Shown here: piece after piece, positions 1 through 8,865 of the stretch
How the letters are laid out: each line of letters opens with the position of its first letter
How positions within the stretch are numbered: position 1 is the first letter of the stretch
NCBI RefSeq assembly: GCF_039539005.1
Contig: NZ_BAABCP010000001.1
Span: 1,116,001-1,180,000, forward strand
DNA from: Microbacterium soli
GTDB lineage: Bacteria > Actinomycetota > Actinomycetes > Actinomycetales > Microbacteriaceae
Direction of reading: 5' to 3'
DNA length: 64,000 bases
Notes under the pieces: generated by a model
Told to the model about the DNA's origin: nothing
The model's input: the letters and a program-made list of their open reading frames with translations, nothing else
Database searches by the model: none
Position numbers and translations under genes: made by a program

Positions 1-1
1 C

Positions 2-673
2 GGCTTCCTCGAACAGTGGGGGCTGACCCTCGAGGCCGCACCGCGAGAAGTCTCCGCATTCCTCTACATCGCCGGCAGCGCCGTGCACGCGACGATCGTG
101 TACGCCCGCGCGGACACGACCGCGGCATCCGCCGCCCTGGATCCGTTCGCCGCCCTGCCCGGCCTGGTCGGCGCCCAGGCGCAGCTCGTCCCGTACCCCG
201 AGGTCCCCGTGGCCACCGGAGCACCGCACAGCGGGCAGCAGCAGCTGGCCCGCACACGCACGGGCCTGGCAGTCCACCTGGACCGGGAGACCTCCCGGCG
301 CATCGCCGACCTGGTGCGCAGCGTCGACATGGTGCAGATCCGCTCCGCCGGCGGGGCGATCAACGACCTCCCCGCCGAGGCGACGGCCTATGCTCACCGG
401 CATCAGAACTTCTCCGTCACCGCCGTCGCCGCAGGCCCGGCCCGCGCCCTCCTCGACGCGGCGTGGCGTCCCGTCCATGAGCGCATGGACGGGATGTACC
501 TGAGCTTCGAGAGCGACCACACCCCGGCGGGTGTCGTGGAGGCGTTCCCCGAGCCGACGCTCGGTCGACTGCGGGCGCTGAAGGCGCACTGGGACCCCGA
601 CCGCGTCTTCACCCAGAACTTCGACCTCTCCGCACCCGGCATTGATCCTGCGCGGACTCGCGCCTCGGACTGA
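2..673 (+). CDS. FAD-linked oxidoreductase, C-terminal part (partial at window start)
   Basis: The frame is open from base 2 to a TGA at 671-673, giving the last 223 residues of a larger protein. The end carries HWDPDRVFTQNFDL, the typical ending of berberine-bridge-type (BBE) FAD oxidases, where this strand packs against the flavin. The FAD-binding PCMH domain must lie upstream of the window. Such enzymes oxidise sugars, alcohols or secondary metabolites with O2; the substrate cannot be told from this part. The next gene starts about 90 bp downstream and has its own promoter, so they are probably separate units. A shorter M start at 83 is internal and not used. Confidence 0.8.
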   Translation, partial: GFLEQWGLTLEAAPREVSAFLYIAGSAVHATIVYARADTTAASAALDPFAALPGLVGAQAQLVPYPEVPVATGAPHSGQQQLARTRTGLAVHLDRETSRRIADLVRSVDMVQIRSAGGAINDLPAEATAYAHRHQNFSVTAVAAGPARALLDAAWRPVHERMDGMYLSFESDHTPAGVVEAFPEPTLGRLRALKAHWDPDRVFTQNFDLSAPGIDPARTRASD

Positions 674-724
674 ATCCGTTCAGGGAGGATTCCCGGAGAC
701 ATCCGAGCCGGGCAGAATCGTCGC

Positions 725-753
725 TTTCACATGTGTATAAGTACTTGTACGCT
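725..753 (+). promoter_or_regulatory. Promoter with TetR operator palindrome
   Basis: A possible -35 TTTCAC (725-730), a 17-bp spacer and a -10 TACGCT (748-753) stand 6 nt in front of the ATG at 760. Between them lies a 16-bp near-perfect palindrome GTATAAGTACTTGTAC (735-750; 14 of 16 positions symmetric). Its place between -35 and -10 is what an autorepressing TetR operator should look like. Assignment to the adjacent regulator is inference. Confidence 0.6.
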
Positions 754-759
754 TGTATC

Positions 760-1398
760 ATGGATGACGACAGGACGGCCAGAGCAAGACTGCGCGACGC
801 CGCCATCGAGATCATCGCGAACGGCGGCTCGGACAGCCTCACCGCCCGCGGTGTCGCCGAGCGCGCCGGCCTCTCCGCCGGATTGATCCGCCACCACTTC
901 GGCTCGATGGGCGATCTGCTCACGGCGTGCGACGAACACATCGCCCGGACGATCAAGCGTCTCAAGACCGATGGCATCCGGGGGTCCGCATCCTTCGACG
1001 CCCTGAGCGTCATACGTCAGAGCAACCACCCGCATCTGCTGGGTTATCTCGCGATGCGCGTGTCGGAGGACAGCCCCGTCCTGGATCGTCTCATCGATCT
1101 CATCGTGGACGATGCGACAGTGTATCTCGCCGATGGCGTGGAACAGGGAATCTTCACCCCCACCGCGCAGCCGCGCCGGCGAGCTGTGATGCTGACGATC
1201 TTCACCCTCGGCGCACTCGCACTCCACCGGCATCTCGAACGTCTGCTGGACGTCGACCTGCGAGCGGTGGATGCGCACTCCGACCGACGCTTCATCGGCT
1301 ACCTGCGCGCTCAGATGGATGTGCTCGCCGGCGTCGTCACGCCGGACGCCGCCTCCCGTTACCGTTCCCTTCTCGACGATCTTGAGGAGCAGTCATGA
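760..1398 (+). CDS. TetR/AcrR family transcriptional regulator of the adjacent ABC transporter
   Basis: A 212-residue protein with an N-terminal helix-turn-helix around residues 29-51 (LTARGVAERAGLSAG, then LIRHHFGS), the hallmark of TetR repressors; the C-terminal half is an all-helical ligand domain. ATG 760 is preferred over GTG 733 because the GTG lies inside the operator/promoter, while the ATG sits 6 nt behind a -10 box, as in a leaderless mRNA. Its stop overlaps the start of the ABC ATPase gene (ATGA), so regulator, ATPase and permease form one translationally coupled operon. It probably represses that operon until a drug-like ligand binds; the ligand is unknown. Confidence 0.85.
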   Translation: MDDDRTARARLRDAAIEIIANGGSDSLTARGVAERAGLSAGLIRHHFGSMGDLLTACDEHIARTIKRLKTDGIRGSASFDALSVIRQSNHPHLLGYLAMRVSEDSPVLDRLIDLIVDDATVYLADGVEQGIFTPTAQPRRRAVMLTIFTLGALALHRHLERLLDVDLRAVDAHSDRRFIGYLRAQMDVLAGVVTPDAASRYRSLLDDLEEQS

Positions 1399-2279
1399 AC
1401 CCTGTCCAGACAGTCGGCCTCACCAAGCGGTACGGCTCGTTCACCGCGCTGTCCGATCTCGACCTCGAGGTCCAGCCGGGCGAGGTCTTCGGGTATCTCG
1501 GTCCCAACGGGGCCGGCAAGTCGACGACGATACGCATCCTCATGGGCGAACTGACGCCCACGAAAGGCTCCGCGACGGTTCTCGGCGCGGCTCCCCGCGA
1601 TGTCCCGCACCGTCGCAGGCTCGGATACCTGCCGGCTGATCTCGCGCTCTGGCCTGCGATGACGGGGAAGGACACCCTCCGATTCCTCGCGAATCTCCAC
1701 GGCGGCGTGGACGAGGGATTCGTCGCGCAGCTCGCCGAGCGCCTCGACGCCGACCTCGACAAACGCGTCGGAGAACTGTCGACGGGCAACCGCCAGAAGG
1801 TCGGCCTGATCGCCGCATTCATGCATCGTCCCGAGCTGATCATCCTCGACGAGCCCAGCACCGGTCTGGACCCGCTCGTCCAGCACGAGTTCTGGGGGAT
1901 GATGCGCGAAGTCGCCGATGACGGGCGCACCGTGTTCCTCTCCAGCCACTCGCTCGCCGAGGTCGAGCGAGTGGCGGATCGAGTCGGCATCATACGCTCG
2001 GGCGCTCTCGTGGCGGTCGAGAACGTGTCCACGTTGCGACGCCGGCAGATGCGCCGCATCGAGATCGACTTCGACGGGACGCTCGCCAGGGAGGACCTCG
2101 AGACCCTTCCCGGCGTCCATGATGTCGTCGTGCACGCCGATCGCGTCGAACTGGGCTTCGACGGCGAGATCTCCGAGCTGATCTCCGTGGTCACGGCAAC
2201 GGTGCGCCTCCGTGACATCCACACGCGGGAAGCCGAGCTCGAGGACGTCTTCCTCACCTACTATCAGGGGCAGTCATGA
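1395..2279 (+). CDS. ABC transporter ATP-binding protein (ABC-2/drug export type)
   Basis: A 294-residue ATPase with Walker A GPNGAGKST (36-44), a signature LSTGNRQKVGL in place of the standard LSGGQ, Walker B LIILDEPSTGLD and an H-loop in SSHSL. The C-terminal extension after about residue 215 is the regulatory segment common in exporters of the DrrA/CcmA class. It overlaps the TetR stop at its start and the permease start at its end by 4 bp each. It should power export of a hydrophobic compound with the 546-residue permease; the substrate is not visible. Confidence 0.92.
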   Translation: MNPVQTVGLTKRYGSFTALSDLDLEVQPGEVFGYLGPNGAGKSTTIRILMGELTPTKGSATVLGAAPRDVPHRRRLGYLPADLALWPAMTGKDTLRFLANLHGGVDEGFVAQLAERLDADLDKRVGELSTGNRQKVGLIAAFMHRPELIILDEPSTGLDPLVQHEFWGMMREVADDGRTVFLSSHSLAEVERVADRVGIIRSGALVAVENVSTLRRRQMRRIEIDFDGTLAREDLETLPGVHDVVVHADRVELGFDGEISELISVVTATVRLRDIHTREAELEDVFLTYYQGQS

Positions 2280-3916
2280 GCCTCGCGCTGCTCCGCCGCG
2301 GTCTCGCGACGGGCTGGAAGAGCCTCCTGATCACCGCCGCGGCCGTCGCGGCCATGCTCGCGCTCGGCCTCGCCGTCTACGAGAACATCGATCTGCGCGT
2401 GTATGCGAACCTCCCCGAGGCCGTTCGCGCACTCATCGGCATCCCCGTGGGCGCCGATGCCGCGGTCCTCGCCTACAGCGAGATGCTGGCATCGGTCGGT
2501 GCGCTCGCCTTCGTCGGGGTCGCGATCGCGATCGGTGCGCAGGCCGTCGCAGGAGAGGAGCAGAGTCGAACGCTGCACCTCATCCTCGCCGCGCCGGTGT
2601 CTCGCGCGCGCTACATCGCGAGCCGTGCGTCCGCGATGGCCCTTCTGATCGTCGCAGCCGGCGCGCTGCTGTGGGCGGTGGCCGCAGCAGCGCCCGTCCT
2701 CGCCGGCGTCGAGGTCGGTGAGACGCACCTCGCTGCGCTCATGGTGCACCTCACCGCCGTGGCCTTCCTGCACGCTTCATTGGCGCTCGCCATCGGTGCC
2801 GCCTCCGGGCGGCGAGGGGCGGCGGCGGGGATCGCCTCCGCCGTCATGGTGCTCGGATGGCTCGGGTCCAGCCTGCTGCCACTGTGGCGAGCTGACGCGG
2901 CCGATGGGATCCCCTGGTACTGGTTCAACGGCTCCGCACCCCTCGTCAACGGCATCGACGCCGGTCATCTCCTGCTCCTGCTCGGCGGCGCAGTGGTGCT
3001 GATCGGGCTCGGGATGCTCGGATTCCGCGCTCGGGAACTTCGAGCCGCTCAGCCGGCGACCGGTCTTCTGAGCAGGCTGCGCGTCCTGCCGCTCATCGGG
3101 ACACTGCTCGCCCCGACCGGTCGTGGCACCACTCCCCTGCGGCTGCGCATCGCGGCGCAGCGGACGCTCCTGTCCTTCATCGCGCTGATCATGCTGGTGC
3201 TCGGCCTCGTCCTGCCACCGATCTACGGCCCACTGAGCGCGGCGATCGGCCCCCTCGCGGAGTCCTTCCCACCCGCCGTCGCCGCACTGTTCGGGGGCGG
3301 AGACCTCCACTCCGCCGCCGGCTTCCTGCACCTGGAACTGTTCGGCATGCTCGCTCCTGCGGCGGTGATCGTCGTCGCGATCGTCACCGCATCGGCCGGT
3401 ATCACGGGCGAGGAGCAGAGTCGGCGGATGTCGTTGCTGCTGGCCCAGCCCGTCTCCCGCTCGCGCGTCTACGGGACCGCCACGGCCGCTATGGTCCTCG
3501 ACGTTCTGATCGTCGGGGTCGCACTGCTCCTCGGAAGCTGGGTGGGGATCACGATCTCAGGATCCCCCCTGCCCGTCCGCCACCTCATCGCCGTCTGCGT
3601 GCTCCTCATCCTGCTGGGCTGGTTCTTCGGTGGTCTGACGCTGCTGTGCTCCGGATTGACGGGCAGCGCGACGATCGCAACGTGGATCCCCGCCGTCATC
3701 GCGGTCGGCGCGTTCTTCGGCTGCACTCTGCTCCTGGCCGCGGGACACGAGGCGTGGGCATGGTGGTCCCCCTTCCGCGCCTACCTGGCCGGTCCGCCAC
3801 TGATGGCGGGGTTCGACGGCTGGTGGCAGATCATCTGGCTCCTGACGGGAGCTGCGCTGTTCACCGCCACGGGGATGCCCTGCTTCCGCAACCGGGACCT
3901 GCGCATCACGGCGTGA
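2276..3916 (+). CDS. ABC-2 type permease with internally duplicated halves
   Basis: A 546-residue integral membrane protein with about twelve hydrophobic segments. The pattern GEEQSR followed by PVSR occurs twice, at residues 93-110 and again near 380-400, which shows that two six-helix ABC-2 permease units are fused in one chain. This is the usual form of exporters that pair with one ATPase gene. The start overlaps the ATPase stop (ATGA). Its stop lies 2 bp from the stop of the convergent ArsR-SRPBCC gene, leaving no room for a separate terminator. Confidence 0.9.
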   Translation: MSLALLRRGLATGWKSLLITAAAVAAMLALGLAVYENIDLRVYANLPEAVRALIGIPVGADAAVLAYSEMLASVGALAFVGVAIAIGAQAVAGEEQSRTLHLILAAPVSRARYIASRASAMALLIVAAGALLWAVAAAAPVLAGVEVGETHLAALMVHLTAVAFLHASLALAIGAASGRRGAAAGIASAVMVLGWLGSSLLPLWRADAADGIPWYWFNGSAPLVNGIDAGHLLLLLGGAVVLIGLGMLGFRARELRAAQPATGLLSRLRVLPLIGTLLAPTGRGTTPLRLRIAAQRTLLSFIALIMLVLGLVLPPIYGPLSAAIGPLAESFPPAVAALFGGGDLHSAAGFLHLELFGMLAPAAVIVVAIVTASAGITGEEQSRRMSLLLAQPVSRSRVYGTATAAMVLDVLIVGVALLLGSWVGITISGSPLPVRHLIAVCVLLILLGWFFGGLTLLCSGLTGSATIATWIPAVIAVGAFFGCTLLLAAGHEAWAWWSPFRAYLAGPPLMAGFDGWWQIIWLLTGAALFTATGMPCFRNRDLRITA

Positions 3917-3918
3917 GC

Positions 3919-4713
3919 TCACCCCATGCCGGGCATGGTGCGCCCGGTCTCGATGAAGGTCTTGAGCGCGGAGATGACCAGCGAGGTGCCGCCGTCGGCC
4001 TGCAGGTGCGTCGCGGACCCGGCCGTCACGCCGGTGTGGGTGACCGTCACGCGGGTCATCGCCTCGCCGAGCGCTTCGAGGCGCCATTCGTAGTGGGATG
4101 CGGGGTCCGCCGCCGTCTCCTTCGACCACAGGGCCCGGAAGGTGTGCGCGAGCAGGGCACCGCGCTCGATGGCGGTGATCTCCCCCGCGATGAGGACCGC
4201 ACCGTCGGCGCTTCGCCATTGAATGGCGTCGCCGACGCCCCAGTCGCTGCGGACGAGCCCTCCGAAGAACCACCGTCGACTCTGCTCGGGGTCGGTCAGC
4301 GCGCTCCACACGCGCTCCGGGGTGGCCTCGATCACGATCGTCGCGACGAGCGTCTTCGTCTCGGACATGCGTACTCCTTCGATGCGGCGCCCTGATTCGA
4401 GGTGATCGCGGAGCCGGGTGAGCGCGAGCCCGGCGAAGGCGGAGTAGTCGTCGAGCCAGCGCCTGGCCAGATCGACGAGCGGCGTGGGGTCGAGGTGGAC
4501 CAGCCGCCGACGGCCGACCTTCCTCGTGGAGACGAGCCCGGCGTCTTCGAGGATGCGGAGGTGCTTGAGCACGGCATGTCTGCCCAGCTCGGGGACGGCG
4601 GACTCCAGCTCCCCGACGCTGCGGCCGTCCTCGGCGCGCAGCGCGTCCAGGAGCGCCCGGCGGTGCGGCTCGACGAGAGCACGCAGCGTCCGTTCGGCAT
4701 CCGGGGCGGGCAT
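3919..4713 (-). CDS. ArsR-type HTH regulator fused to an SRPBCC (AHSA1-like) domain
   Basis: One uninterrupted frame of 264 residues. Residues 1-80 form an ArsR winged helix (SVGELESAVPELGRHAVLKH, then LRILEDAGLVSTRKVGRRRL); from about residue 116 an SRPBCC/AHSA1 fold follows (ATPERVWSALTDPEQSRRWF). In most bacteria these are two adjacent genes, an autorepressor and its hydrophobic-ligand protein. Here a strong Shine-Dalgarno GAAGGAG (4374-4380) still stands 6 nt before an internal ATG at 4368, exactly at the domain joint, so a separate SRPBCC product may also be made. Start 4713 is chosen because it lies 7 nt behind a -10 box with no ribosome site (leaderless). The role beyond regulation is unknown. 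Confidence 0.85.
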   Translation of the reverse strand: MPAPDAERTLRALVEPHRRALLDALRAEDGRSVGELESAVPELGRHAVLKHLRILEDAGLVSTRKVGRRRLVHLDPTPLVDLARRWLDDYSAFAGLALTRLRDHLESGRRIEGVRMSETKTLVATIVIEATPERVWSALTDPEQSRRWFFGGLVRSDWGVGDAIQWRSADGAVLIAGEITAIERGALLAHTFRALWSKETAADPASHYEWRLEALGEAMTRVTVTHTGVTAGSATHLQADGGTSLVISALKTFIETGRTMPGMG

Positions 4714-4720
4714 GCGTCGC

Positions 4721-4750
4721 AGATTAGGTGACCAGACGGTCACCTGTCAA
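4721..4750 (-). promoter_or_regulatory. Promoter with perfect inverted-repeat operator of the ArsR-SRPBCC gene
   Basis: On the minus strand a consensus -35 TTGACA (4750-4745) and a -10 TAATCT (4726-4721), 18 bp apart, stand 7 nt before the ATG at 4713. The spacer is filled by AGGTGACCAGACGGTCACCT (4726-4745), an 8-bp perfect inverted repeat with 4-bp centre. Bound repressor would cover both promoter boxes, so simple autorepression is likely. Confidence 0.8.
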
Positions 4751-4833
4751 GAAGAAGCGGATGCTCAGTGCGGGCGTCCCGGCTCTCGTGGGGTAACGTC
4801 ATCGTTCGAAGGGTGGCAGACGATGGGGGCACG

Positions 4834-5853
4834 ATGACGCGTGCGGGAGGACGACCGCCCAGCATGGTGGACGTGGCGAAGCGGGCCGGCGTCGCTCACG
4901 TCACCGTGAGCCGGGTCCTGAACGACCCGGATTCCGTGCGCCCCGCGACACGGGAGCGCGTGGAGCAGGCCATCGCCGAGCTCGGGTACCAGCGCAACGA
5001 CATGGCACGGGCCCTCAAGAGGGGGCGCTCGGGAATGCTCGGCGTCATCATCGCGGGCGCCGAGCTCTTCGAGCTGCCCCGCGTGCTGCTGGGCGTCGAG
5101 GAGGCCGCGCATGCCGCGGGCTACTGGGTGTCGATGGCCAGCTGGCAGAGCGGCGGGCTCGAGCAGTTGAACGCCACGATCGACCGACTCGTGGGACAGG
5201 CCGCCGAGGGCATCGCCGTGATCGCGGATCGTTCGGTGGCCGCCCGTGCCCTCGAGCGCGTGGGGGCTCGCATCCCCCTCAGCGTCGTGATGTCCGGCGA
5301 CGTCCCGAACCCCGCCATCGGTTCCGTCGAGCTGGATCAGGAACTGGGCGCGCGACTGGCGACCCGGCATCTGCTGGAGCTCGGGCATGCGCAGGTCGTG
5401 CACATCAGCGGGAGACTGGGAACGTTCGATGCGCAGGCCCGCGTGCGGGGCTGGACGGCTGAGATGCAGGCGTCCGGAACAGCGCTGCCCAGGATGCTGG
5501 AGGGCGACTTCACGGCCCGCAGCGGATACCGGGCGGGGATGGCGCTGGCATCCGAGCCGCAGCCGCCCACCGCGGTCTTCGCGGGCAACGACCAGATGGT
5601 CATCGGCCTGCTCGCGGCCTTCGCGGAGCAGGAACTGCGCGTGCCGCAGGACGTGTCCGTCGTGGGGTTCGACGACATGGCCGGCGCCGACTACTTCGTC
5701 CCCGCGCTCACCACCGTCCGGCAGGACTTCCGCCAGCTGGGCCGACGCTCGATCGAGGTGCTGCTCGAGCTCATCGGCGGCGCCGAGGCGCGGCACCACC
5801 TCATCGCCCCCTCCCTCGTCGTCCGGCGCAGCACGGCCGCCCCGCTCAGATGA
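4834..5853 (+). CDS. LacI family transcriptional regulator
   Basis: A 339-residue repressor: an N-terminal LacI helix-turn-helix (SMVDVAKRAGVAHVTVSRVL) with the hinge helix following, then a periplasmic-binding-protein-like sugar domain. ATG 4834 has a purine-rich GGGGGC upstream; the open frame back to 4768 lacks LacI similarity. The gene is convergent with the GH43 glycosidase and the two stops overlap by 8 bp (5846-5853). It probably controls the GH43 gene and the sugar importer through the operator at 7388-7401. The inducer is most likely a sugar released from arabinoxylan-type material, an inference from the GH43 neighbour. Confidence 0.9.
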   Translation: MTRAGGRPPSMVDVAKRAGVAHVTVSRVLNDPDSVRPATRERVEQAIAELGYQRNDMARALKRGRSGMLGVIIAGAELFELPRVLLGVEEAAHAAGYWVSMASWQSGGLEQLNATIDRLVGQAAEGIAVIADRSVAARALERVGARIPLSVVMSGDVPNPAIGSVELDQELGARLATRHLLELGHAQVVHISGRLGTFDAQARVRGWTAEMQASGTALPRMLEGDFTARSGYRAGMALASEPQPPTAVFAGNDQMVIGLLAAFAEQELRVPQDVSVVGFDDMAGADYFVPALTTVRQDFRQLGRRSIEVLLELIGGAEARHHLIAPSLVVRRSTAAPLR

Positions 5854-7345
5854 CCGGTGCCACCCGCGCGGCGGTGCGGCGGTACTCCACGTCGTCGAAG
5901 TGCACGGGGGCGCGACCCTCTGCTCCCCGGGCGAAGAGCCCGAGCACCACGCCGACGAATCCTCCGGCCGTCTCGGTGCTCAGGGCGGATGCCGGCACCT
6001 GCGCCAGCTCGATGAACCGGCCCTCCCGCATGCGCCCGAACCGGTAGCCGGCCTCATCGCCCTCGATCACCAGACGCAGCGGCTCACGGCCGTCGCCGCC
6101 CACGGGCTCGGCGGCCAGCACCCGCTCGACCCCGGCACTGCGCTGCGCGATCTCCAGCATCCGCGCTGATGCGCTCCCCGTCAGCCGCACGGCCACGTGG
6201 TGCTCGGGGTTCTGGAAGGCGACGATCCCGGTGTCGACGTCGGGGGCGGCGGTGGGATCGACGGTCACACCGAAGGCGAAGACGTGCCCGTCCTGACGCC
6301 GCCCCAGGAACGCCGGCGTCCCGGCATCCGCGAATCCCCGCGGATCGGGGGCGATCTCGACGTGCGCGCCGTCGACGACGGCGTCGACCGGACCGCGGAT
6401 GCTGAGCCAGTCGTCGGCGTGCGGGCCGACGACGGCGGGATGCGAGGCCGTGAGCACTCCCGAGCCGTGGGCGAAGACGGGGCCGTCCGTCGTCCACTCG
6501 ACGGGGACGAGGAAGCTCTCCCTGCCGAGGGTGTGGTGGCCGTCCGTGGGGCGCACGCCCAGCACGACCGCCCACGCGGCGCCGTCCGCATCGGTCACGA
6601 GGTCGGCGTGGCCGACGTTCTGCAGCGGCGCATCCGGCCGCAGATGGCGATGCGTGAGCAGCGGGCTGCGCGGATCGGTCCGGTACGGGCCTGTGATCGA
6701 CGACGCTCGCGCCCCGGTCACGGCGTGGTTGCGCTCCGTCCCCCCTTCGGCGCCGATGAGGTAGTAGCCGGTCGCCCGGCGGTAGATGTGCGGTGCCTCG
6801 AGCCACTGACCGGTCAGTGCGCCGTGCCAGAGGATGTGCGTGGGGCCTGCGAGCCGAAGGCCGTCGATGTCGAACTCGCGCATCCAGATCTCCGCAGGAC
6901 CGGTGGCGCCCGGGGCGGTGGCGTCCCGCGCGGCGGTGAACCAGGCCCGTCCGTCCTCGTCGAAGAACAGCGACGGGTCGATGCCGTCGGCATCCGGGAT
7001 CGGCGCGATGCTCCACGAGCCGCCCGGATCGGTGGTCGTGCAGACGTAGGTGACGGATCCGCGGCGGCCGCGGGCGAGCGCGAAGACGACGTAGAAGACG
7101 CCGTCGTGCTCGCGGATGGTCGGCGCCCAGGCGCCGTCGGAGAGGTCGAGGTCACTCATGTCCGGCCAGGCATCGCCCTCCAGCACATGGCCGATGAGCT
7201 CCCACTCGCGCAGGTCGCGACTGCGATGGATCGGCAGTCCCGGATGGTACGCGAACGTCGAGGTGACGACGTAGAACGTGTCGCCGACACGGCAGATCGA
7301 CGGGTCCGGGTGGAAGCCGGGAAGAAAGGGCTCGGGATTGGGCAT
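5846..7345 (-). CDS. Glycoside hydrolase family 43 (beta-xylosidase/alpha-L-arabinofuranosidase-like)
   Basis: A 499-residue protein with no signal peptide, so a cytoplasmic enzyme acting on imported oligosaccharides. The five-bladed propeller signatures of GH43 are visible: PGFHPDPSICR near the start with the general-base Asp, GIDPSLFFDEDGRAWF with the pKa-modulating Asp, and WLEAPHIYR with the acid Glu. The last 180 residues form the C-terminal beta-sandwich of long GH43 members. ATG 7345 is chosen for the AGGAG a few bases upstream and because similarity begins there. It is divergent from the sugar ABC operon. Exact specificity (xylosyl or arabinosyl) cannot be fixed by eye. Confidence 0.88.
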   Translation of the reverse strand: MPNPEPFLPGFHPDPSICRVGDTFYVVTSTFAYHPGLPIHRSRDLREWELIGHVLEGDAWPDMSDLDLSDGAWAPTIREHDGVFYVVFALARGRRGSVTYVCTTTDPGGSWSIAPIPDADGIDPSLFFDEDGRAWFTAARDATAPGATGPAEIWMREFDIDGLRLAGPTHILWHGALTGQWLEAPHIYRRATGYYLIGAEGGTERNHAVTGARASSITGPYRTDPRSPLLTHRHLRPDAPLQNVGHADLVTDADGAAWAVVLGVRPTDGHHTLGRESFLVPVEWTTDGPVFAHGSGVLTASHPAVVGPHADDWLSIRGPVDAVVDGAHVEIAPDPRGFADAGTPAFLGRRQDGHVFAFGVTVDPTAAPDVDTGIVAFQNPEHHVAVRLTGSASARMLEIAQRSAGVERVLAAEPVGGDGREPLRLVIEGDEAGYRFGRMREGRFIELAQVPASALSTETAGGFVGVVLGLFARGAEGRAPVHFDDVEYRRTAARVAPVI

Positions 7346-7379
7346 CTGCGCTCCTGCTCGTAAAATCGCCCTCTGTCTC

Positions 7380-7408
7380 TTGACAAATGACAACGTTGCC
7401 AATAACTA
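7380..7408 (+). promoter_or_regulatory. Sigma70-type promoter with LacI-type operator for the sugar ABC operon
   Basis: A consensus -35 TTGACA (7380-7385), 17-bp spacer and -10 TAACTA (7403-7408) drive the binding-protein gene at 7478. The spacer holds TGACAACGTTGCCA (7388-7401), a palindrome centred on CG with a single asymmetric pair, the classic shape of a LacI-family operator. The same site lies in front of the divergent GH43 gene, so one repressor could control both. Confidence 0.75.
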
Positions 7409-7477
7409 TAGAGCGATCACCCACCGCAGCAGAAGTCAGGCCGGAGCCTCCGCCTGGCGCATCGAAGGAGATGTCGG

Positions 7478-8812
7478 ATGAACAGACACAGTGCAGGATC
7501 AGCGCGTGCTCGGCGCGTTCGCGGCGCCGCACTCGCGTGCGTCGCCGTGGGCGCCGTCGCCCTCGCCGGGTGTGCGAGTGGGACGAGCGATGCGGATGCC
7601 GGTGGTGATGTCACACTCGAGTTCTGGACCTGGTCGCTCAAGAGCGCCGACCCGGCCGCTCAGGCGATCATCCAGAAGTACGAGGACGAGAACCCCGGCG
7701 TCACCGTCAAGCTCTCCGAGGTCGGAGGCACTGCGGAGACCTCGTCCAAGATCCTCGCAGCGGATCGCGCCGGTGACACTCCCGACGTCATCCAGGTCGA
7801 GTACCGCGCCATCCCCTCGCTCGTCTCGGCCGGAGTGATCCGGGACATCACCGACGACGTCGCCGACGCGCGCGACGGCGTGGCGGAGAACATCTGGGCG
7901 CTCAGCAGCCTGAACGGACAGGTGTTCGGCGTGCCGCAGGACATCGGCCCGATGATGATGACGTATCGGGCGGATCTGTTCGAGAAGTACGGCGTCGAGC
8001 CACCGGAGACCTGGGCGGACTACGCCGAGGCCGCGGAGAAGATCCACGAGCAGGACCCGTCGGTGTACCTGGCGAGCTTCTCCGCGACGGAGTTCGAGTT
8101 CTTCGCCGCGCAGGCCGCACAGGCCGGCGCCCGGTGGTGGGACACGGACGGCGAGAGCTGGACGGTCGGCATCGACGATGCGACGTCGCTGGAGACGGCG
8201 GACTACTGGCAGGACCTCGTCGACCGCGACCTGCTCTCGGTCGAGCCACTGCTCACGCCCGAGTGGAACGCGAAGGTGAACGAGGGCAAGATCCTCAGCT
8301 GGACCGCCGCGGCCTGGGCGCCCAGCGTCATCTACTCCGTCGCGCCCGACACGGCGGGCTCCTGGGAGTCCATCCCCCTCCCGCAGTGGACCCCCGGCGA
8401 CGCGTCCGTCCCGTTCCTCGGAGGGTCGGCGTACCTCATCCCCGAGAAGTCCGCGCATGCGGAGGAGGCCGCGAAGTTCGCCGCCTGGCTCGGGGCGTCC
8501 GACGAGGGCTCGAAGCTCCTGCTGACCCTCGACCTGTACCCCGGCGGGACCGCGGGCCGCGACGCGACGCTGTCCAACAAGCCGCCCGCGCTCATGCCGC
8601 AGCAGACCGACTTCTGGACGGTGGCCGATGAGATCGTGGAGAACACGACCATCCCGATCATCTGGGGGCCCAACGTGAACGTGGCCACGAGCGCTCTGGG
8701 AGACGCCCTCAACGAGGCCGCTCTGAACGGCGACTCCTTCCGAGACGTCTTCACGACGACGAACAAGACGGTCCGGGACGACCTGGCCAAGGCCGGCTAC
8801 ACCGTCGAATGA
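7478..8812 (+). CDS. Sugar ABC transporter substrate-binding lipoprotein
   Basis: A 444-residue extracellular solute-binding protein (family 1, MalE-like). It begins with a twin-basic signal peptide ending in the lipobox LAGC (residues 29-32), so it is lipid-anchored on the outer face of the membrane. DVTLEFWTWS and the long helical lobes are typical of carbohydrate binders. A good ribosome site AAGGAGAT precedes ATG 7478. It heads an operon with two permeases; the ATPase is absent and is probably a shared MsiK-type protein encoded elsewhere, as is common in actinobacteria. Ligand probably xylo- or arabino-oligosaccharides given GH43. Confidence 0.92.
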   Translation: MNRHSAGSARARRVRGAALACVAVGAVALAGCASGTSDADAGGDVTLEFWTWSLKSADPAAQAIIQKYEDENPGVTVKLSEVGGTAETSSKILAADRAGDTPDVIQVEYRAIPSLVSAGVIRDITDDVADARDGVAENIWALSSLNGQVFGVPQDIGPMMMTYRADLFEKYGVEPPETWADYAEAAEKIHEQDPSVYLASFSATEFEFFAAQAAQAGARWWDTDGESWTVGIDDATSLETADYWQDLVDRDLLSVEPLLTPEWNAKVNEGKILSWTAAAWAPSVIYSVAPDTAGSWESIPLPQWTPGDASVPFLGGSAYLIPEKSAHAEEAAKFAAWLGASDEGSKLLLTLDLYPGGTAGRDATLSNKPPALMPQQTDFWTVADEIVENTTIPIIWGPNVNVATSALGDALNEAALNGDSFRDVFTTTNKTVRDDLAKAGYTVE

Positions 8813-8818
8813 CGCGGA

Positions 8819-8851
8819 GCGGGGCCCGGGCTGCGACGGCCCGGGCCCCGC
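8819..8851 (+). terminator. Strong hairpin between binding protein and permease genes
   Basis: A 13-bp perfect stem (CGGGGCCCGGGC at 8820-8831 with its complement at 8839-8850, plus one outer pair) and a 7-nt loop, without a T-run, stands directly between the lipoprotein stop and the permease ribosome site. It likely works as an intercistronic hairpin that lets the binding protein be made in excess over the permeases. Confidence 0.65.
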
Positions 8852-8865
8852 GGAGGGAGAGACCG

